The position numbers were made by a program, and so were the translations under genes. The notes under the pieces are model-generated. The model was not told the DNA's origin, did no database searches, and saw only the letters and a list, made by a program, of their open reading frames with translations. From Amycolatopsis bartoniae (GTDB taxonomy: Bacteria > Actinomycetota > Actinomycetes > Mycobacteriales > Pseudonocardiaceae): a stretch of DNA of 64,000 nt. The stretch is taken from assembly GCF_014191255.1 (NCBI RefSeq), contig NZ_JACHWH010000001.1, positions 1,364,001 through 1,428,000 of the forward strand, given 5' to 3'. Shown here one piece after another: positions 62,204-64,000 of the stretch (its first letter is position 1; each line of letters starts with the position of its first letter).

Positions 62204-63181
62204 ATGAAGAAGGTGCTCACGGCGGGAACGGCCGTCGCGGCCGCGGTCCTGCTCGCGGCATGCGGCTCGGGACAGGTCGGCGGCGGGTCCGGCGGCGCGG
62301 TGCAGAACAACAAGCAGCTCGCGCTGATCCCCGGTGTGCAGGCGGAACCGTTCTACATCTCGATGCAGTGCGGCGCGGAGGCCGAAGCGAAGAAGCTCGG
62401 TTACACGATCACCACGCAGGCGCCGCAGAAGTTCGACGCGGCGCTGCAGACGGAGAAGGTCAACGCGCTCGGCTCCAACCCGCCGGCCGCGCTGCTCATC
62501 GCGCCGACCGACGACACCGCGATGCTCGCGCCCATCCAGCAGGTCGCCAACCGGGGCACGAAGATCGTGCAGGTGGACACCTCGTTGAAGGACTCCAGCA
62601 TCGCCGTGTCCTCGATCTCGTCGAACAACACCGAGGGCGGGCAGCTCGCCGCCAAGACGCTGGCCGACCTGGTGGGCACCAAGTCCGGTTCGGTGCTCGT
62701 GCTCGACACCATCGCGGGCACGTCCACCACGGCGGCCCGCGTGCAGGGCTTCTCCGACGAGCTGAAGAACCACCCGAACCTCAAGTCGATCGGCGTCCAG
62801 TTCACGCAGAACGAGCCGGAGCAGGCGGCGGCGAAGGTCACCGCGGCGCTGGCGTCCACTCCGGACCTGATCGGCATCTTCGCCACCAACCTCAACACCG
62901 GTGAGGGCGCGGCGACCGGTCTGCGCAACGCGGGCAAGATCGGTCAGGTCAACCTGGTCGGCTTCGACGCCAGTCCGTCCGAAGTGGACGGTCTGCGCAA
63001 CGGCGAGTACCAGGCGCTCATCGCGCAGGACCCGGCGATGATCGGCCAGCAGGGCGTGGACCAAGCCGTCGCGGCGCTGGAGAACAAGCCGGTGACGAAG
63101 ACCCTCACCGCGCCGCTGCACTCCATCACCAAGACCAACATGGACGCGAACTCGCAGTATTTTTATAAGCAGCAGTGCTGA
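62204..63181 (+). CDS. Sugar-binding lipoprotein of the transporter
   Basis: A 325-residue substrate-binding protein. The lipobox VLLAACGSG anchors it. The fold shows FYISMQCGAEAEAKKLG, ALLIAPTDDTAM, DLIGIFATNLNTGEGA and LVGFDASPSEVDGL, features of ribose/fructose-type (PF13407) binding proteins. It closes the lacI-manA-ATPase-permease-SBP unit. Mannose or short manno-oligosaccharide is the likely ligand from context. Confidence 0.9.
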   Translation: MKKVLTAGTAVAAAVLLAACGSGQVGGGSGGAVQNNKQLALIPGVQAEPFYISMQCGAEAEAKKLGYTITTQAPQKFDAALQTEKVNALGSNPPAALLIAPTDDTAMLAPIQQVANRGTKIVQVDTSLKDSSIAVSSISSNNTEGGQLAAKTLADLVGTKSGSVLVLDTIAGTSTTAARVQGFSDELKNHPNLKSIGVQFTQNEPEQAAAKVTAALASTPDLIGIFATNLNTGEGAATGLRNAGKIGQVNLVGFDASPSEVDGLRNGEYQALIAQDPAMIGQQGVDQAVAALENKPVTKTLTAPLHSITKTNMDANSQYFYKQQC

Positions 63182-63186
63182 TGCCT

Positions 63187-63223
63187 CCCGGGGGCGGGCG
63201 TGTGGTGGCCGCCCGCCCCCGGG
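63187..63223. terminator. Strong GC hairpin terminator after the transporter operon
   Basis: CCCGGGGGCGGGC (63187-63199) pairs perfectly with GCCCGCCCCCGGG (63211-63223), 6 bp past the SBP stop and before the convergent ICL-type stop at 63227. Confidence 0.85.
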
Positions 63224-63226
63224 TTC

Positions 63227-63934
63227 TCACAACTCCTTGAGCCGCCCCGCGAACCACTCGCGCATGTCCTGCCAAAGCCGGGCGCCCAGCGAGATCCGTG
63301 CGATGCCCATCGCGGCGAGATCGGTGTCGGGAATGCGATTTCCGTTGACGGCGCCGGGACTCACCGCCCGCACGAACTCCTCCAGCACGTCCGCGTCGCG
63401 AAGCAGGATCGGGTAGACGCAGTCCGCGCCCGCGGCCAGGTACGCCTTCGCGCGCTCGATCGCTTCCGGCAGCACCTGCCTGGGCTCGCCCTTGAGGAAC
63501 AGGTCCACCCGGGCGTTGATCACCAGCGCGTCCCCGGCTGCCTCGCGCACGGCGGCCAGCCACTCGGCGTGCTCGGCGACGGGGCGGAGGCGCTTGGTGG
63601 TGTGATCCGTGTCCTCCAGGTTGCAGCCCACCGCACCAGTTTCCAGCAGCCGTTCCACCAGCTCGGCGGGCGGCAGGCCGTAACCGGCCTCGGCGTCGAC
63701 GGTCACCGGGACCGACACCGCCCGCGCGATCCGGGCCGCCGCCTGGAACATCTCCCCGGCCGGCGCCTGCTCGCCGTCCGCGTACCCGAGCGAAGCCGCC
63801 ACGGCGAGCGAACTCGTGGCCACCACGGGAAAACCGGCCTCCTCGACCAGCCGCGCGGTGGCCGCGTCCCAGACGTTCGGCAGGAGCAGCGGGTGGCCCG
63901 GCACGTGGAGCGCCCGCAGCGTCGCGGCGGTCAC
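63227..63934 (-). CDS. Isocitrate lyase/PEP mutase family protein
   Basis: A 235-residue ICL/PEPM-family barrel. VDAEAGYGLPP is the metal region, NLEDTDH the second acidic site, and INARVDLFL a later strand. It lacks the catalytic KKCGH loop of true isocitrate lyase, so it is probably an oxaloacetate hydrolase- or C-C lyase-like protein of unknown substrate. The GTG at 63934 overlaps the stop of the upstream partial gene (GTGA). Confidence 0.87.
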   Translation of the reverse strand: MTAATLRALHVPGHPLLLPNVWDAATARLVEEAGFPVVATSSLAVAASLGYADGEQAPAGEMFQAAARIARAVSVPVTVDAEAGYGLPPAELVERLLETGAVGCNLEDTDHTTKRLRPVAEHAEWLAAVREAAGDALVINARVDLFLKGEPRQVLPEAIERAKAYLAAGADCVYPILLRDADVLEEFVRAVSPGAVNGNRIPDTDLAAMGIARISLGARLWQDMREWFAGRLKEL

Positions 63935-64000
63935 CGCGGCACCGGGGTGCGGCTGGTGACGTTGAGCCGGTTGAAGGCGTTCATCAGGGTGACGGCCCAG
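63931..64000 (-). CDS. Carboxymuconolactone decarboxylase/AhpD-like protein, 3' end only
   Basis: The last ~22 codons read TLMNAFNRLNVTSRTPVPR before a TGA at 63931-63933. This matches the C-terminus of AhpD/CMD-family proteins (WAVTLINAWNRL-type). The active CxxC part is outside the window. It is coupled to the ICL/PEPM gene by a GTGA overlap. Confidence 0.65.
   Translation of the reverse strand, partial: WAVTLMNAFNRLNVTSRTPVPR

Noticed and set aside
63227..63934. True isocitrate lyase
   Set aside because: Too short and lacking the KKCGH catalytic loop; better placed in the wider ICL/PEP mutase family.

Overview
The window is high-GC (about 70% G+C by eye) actinobacterial chromosome. GTG starts are frequent, genes are often coupled by ATGA/GTGA overlaps, and the gene families (BTAD/NB-ARC/TPR regulator, WXG-Rhs protein, THUMP-like methyltransferase, Cys leader peptide, vdcBCD decarboxylase) point to Actinobacteria, most likely a Pseudonocardiales relative. 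Genus is an inference. No rRNA, tRNA, CRISPR array or origin was recognised.

Layout. 1-5.7 kb: the 3' end of a CobN-type cobaltochelatase, then a minus-strand run of secreted protein, lipoprotein, response regulator, histidine kinase, VOC protein, hexapeptide enzyme and a small unknown. 5.8-9.7 kb: PxpA, a hydrolase/P450 pair, and two small secreted proteins. 9.7-14.2 kb: a hydroxyarylate decarboxylase operon (vdcB, vdcC, vdcD plus a fourth small gene) with a divergent MarR gene and a clear palindromic operator, then azoreductase with its own divergent MarR. 14.3-22 kb: Tex, a large AfsR-like regulator between two low-complexity intergenic stretches, and an NAD(P)-binding protein. 22-27 kb: a 1622-residue WXG-Rhs protein with a candidate GH-E nuclease tip. 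27-30 kb: Lrp/amino acid dehydrogenase pair and a flotillin/NfeD-like pair. 30-31.2 kb: decayed transposase and regulator debris. 31.2-40 kb: FAD oxidase/aminotransferase operon, TetR/membrane protein, DivIVA-like protein, FAD monooxygenase with a GntR-TetR fusion regulator, and a Ser/Thr kinase. 40-45 kb: two methyltransferases, enoyl-CoA hydratase and ABC ATPase on one strand, then a Cys-type leader peptide, cysteine dioxygenase and rhodanese on the other. 45-50.1 kb: glycogen phosphorylase and a zinc metallopeptidase lipoprotein, bracketed by inverted copies of two repeat elements. 50.1-52.4 kb: YbbN-like thioredoxin, MTH1187-family protein, MarR, DUF3817 protein. 52.5-63.2 kb: an alpha-mannoside use locus, with two secreted GH92 mannosidases on one strand and LacI, ManA and a complete sugar ABC transporter on the other. 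63.2-64 kb: an ICL/PEP-mutase family protein and a partial carboxymuconolactone-decarboxylase-like gene.

The most unusual material is non-coding: a long hairpin element (A, two copies), a shorter palindromic element (B, three copies), an AT-rich near-palindrome ATTGTTGACAAT scattered through genes and gaps, a cysteine-type leader peptide overlapping cysteine dioxygenase, and minisatellite-like repeats before 21.4 kb.
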